The position numbers were made by a program, and so were the translations under genes. A model generated the notes under the pieces. That model did not search any database. It was given only the letters and a program-made list of their open reading frames with translations, and had not been told where the DNA came from. 6,553 bases of DNA from UBA1162 sp049513695 (GTDB lineage Bacteria > Chloroflexota > Dehalococcoidia > GIF9 > UBA5629): the NCBI GenBank assembly GCA_049513695.1, contig JBEKVW010000105.1, positions 1-6,553 of the forward strand, read 5' to 3'. Below are positions 6,032 to 6,553 of the stretch, piece after piece (position 1 is the first letter of the stretch; every line of letters begins with the position of its first letter).

Positions 6032-6553
6032 TTTTTGGATTCCCTGGCATATATCGCCGCACCCAGAGCATTCACAAACTGGGCATTTGTTGGTATCAGT
6101 AACTTGTATCCTGACATTTTCTCAAAGCAGGATACGAAAACAGGATTTTTGGCAATGCCACCTATAAGTGCAACTTTTCCGCTGGCACGAATTCTTGCTG
6201 CCAGGCTAAATGCTCTTTCTGCTATGGATTCATTTATTCCTCTCCAGATATCAAAGCGATTCATGCCTTTGTGTATTAGTGTAACTACCTCAGACTCGGC
6301 AAAAACAACACAAGTAGAGGTTATGTTTATTTGTTCTGTAATCATATCCATTGACTTTGGATCGTCTGCGTCAATTTGAAGAAGCAGTGACATCGTATCT
6401 AAAAAGATTCCTGCCCCTCCAGCACACTTGTCATTTGCGGCGAAATCTACGATCTTTCCATTGGCAGCGCACTTCATCGCTTTAGAGCTTTCAGCGCCTA
6501 TATCAATTACGCCTTGCACTAAAGGAAAATAGTATCTTGCTCCAGCAATACTG
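6028..6553 (-). CDS. BcrD/BadG-like activase subunit (ATPase, ASKHA fold), 5' end outside window
   Basis: Partial: the frame stays open to the right edge, so about 174 C-terminal residues are visible and the N-terminal phosphate-1 region is missing. The GTG at 6519 lies inside the conserved core and is not the start. Upstream of it the frame reads GARYYFP, a familiar segment before the second phosphate motif in BcrD-type subunits. Motifs: VIDIGAESSKAM, where the usual GGQD is replaced by GAES; NDKCAGGAGIFLD and TSTCVVFAESE, carrying both cluster cysteines; GGIAKNP; and NALGAA near the C terminus. The kept cysteines show it can share a [4Fe-4S] cluster with its neighbour. The altered phosphate-2 motif resembles what I recall for BcrD/BadG rather than BcrA/BadF. 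It is translationally coupled to the BcrA-like gene by an ATGA overlap. A functional ATPase is likely but unproven. Confidence 0.9.
   Translation of the reverse strand, partial: SIAGARYYFPLVQGVIDIGAESSKAMKCAANGKIVDFAANDKCAGGAGIFLDTMSLLLQIDADDPKSMDMITEQINITSTCVVFAESEVVTLIHKGMNRFDIWRGINESIAERAFSLAARIRASGKVALIGGIAKNPVFVSCFEKMSGYKLLIPTNAQFVNALGAAIYARESKK
6041..6045 (-). promoter_or_regulatory. Shine-Dalgarno AGGGA for the BcrA-like activase
   Basis: AGGGA lies inside the last codons of the BcrD-like gene, 9 nt before the overlapping ATG at 6031. It supports that start and translational coupling of the two activase subunits. Confidence 0.55.

Noticed and set aside
6035..6379. Plus-strand open frame of 114 codons opposite the BcrD-like activase
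   Set aside because: Antisense to conserved activase motifs, with no family features of its own.
6517..6519. GTG as the start of the BcrD-like activase
   Set aside because: The frame continues upstream to the window edge with conserved family sequence (GARYYFP), so this GTG is an internal valine codon.
1..6553. CRISPR array, tRNA, rRNA or insertion sequence
   Set aside because: No regularly spaced direct repeats, no cloverleaf or rRNA-like stretch and no transposase-like frame were seen. Coding sequence occupies nearly the whole window.

Overview
The window is a stretch of one-directional (minus-strand) anaerobic metabolism genes. It encodes what looks like a complete two-component, ATP-driven reductase of the benzoyl-CoA reductase / 2-hydroxyacyl-CoA dehydratase (BCR/HAD) superfamily, with two accessory proteins. 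Seven genes fill almost the whole window and all read right to left. The first (right edge) and last (left edge) are cut by the window. No plus-strand gene is supported. The oxygen-sensitive Fe-S protein families, the CooC-type ATPase, tight gene packing and purine-rich ribosome binding sites suggest a strict anaerobe. A clostridial or Desulfotomaculum-like Firmicute, or a syntrophic or sulfate-reducing bacterium, would fit, but the sequence alone does not settle the taxon.

Layout in transcription order, from high to low coordinates. (1) 6553-6028: 3' part of a BcrD-like activase subunit. (2) 6031-5240: complete BcrA-like activase subunit. (3) 5227-4082: small BcrC/HgdB-like, cysteine-rich dehydratase/reductase subunit. 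(4) 4085-2814: BcrB/HgdA-like subunit. (5) A gap of about 170 bp holding inverted repeats and a possible extended -10 promoter. (6) 2640-1381: second BcrB/HgdA-like subunit, a close paralogue of (4). (7) 1369-590: CooC-type P-loop ATPase with the CxC metal-binding motif. (8) 572-1: N-terminal 190 residues of an Fe-S protein with a winged-helix domain in front of a cysteine cluster. Junctions 1/2 and 3/4 are ATGA overlaps. The remaining spacings outside the 170-bp gap are 11-17 nt.

Inferred working model: the two activase subunits form a BcrAD-like ATP-hydrolysing [4Fe-4S] electron injector. It fires low-potential electrons into a core built from one BcrC-like and one or two BcrB-like subunits. 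The Fe-S/winged-helix protein is a candidate electron donor to the activase. The CooC-like ATPase is a candidate metal-cluster maturation factor or redox chaperone. The substrate cannot be read from the sequence: no CoA ligase, hydratase, dehydrogenase or transporter lies inside the window to hint at it. The unusual points are the duplicated BcrB-like subunit on a single BcrC-like partner, and the coupling of a BCR-type system to a CooC-type ATPase.
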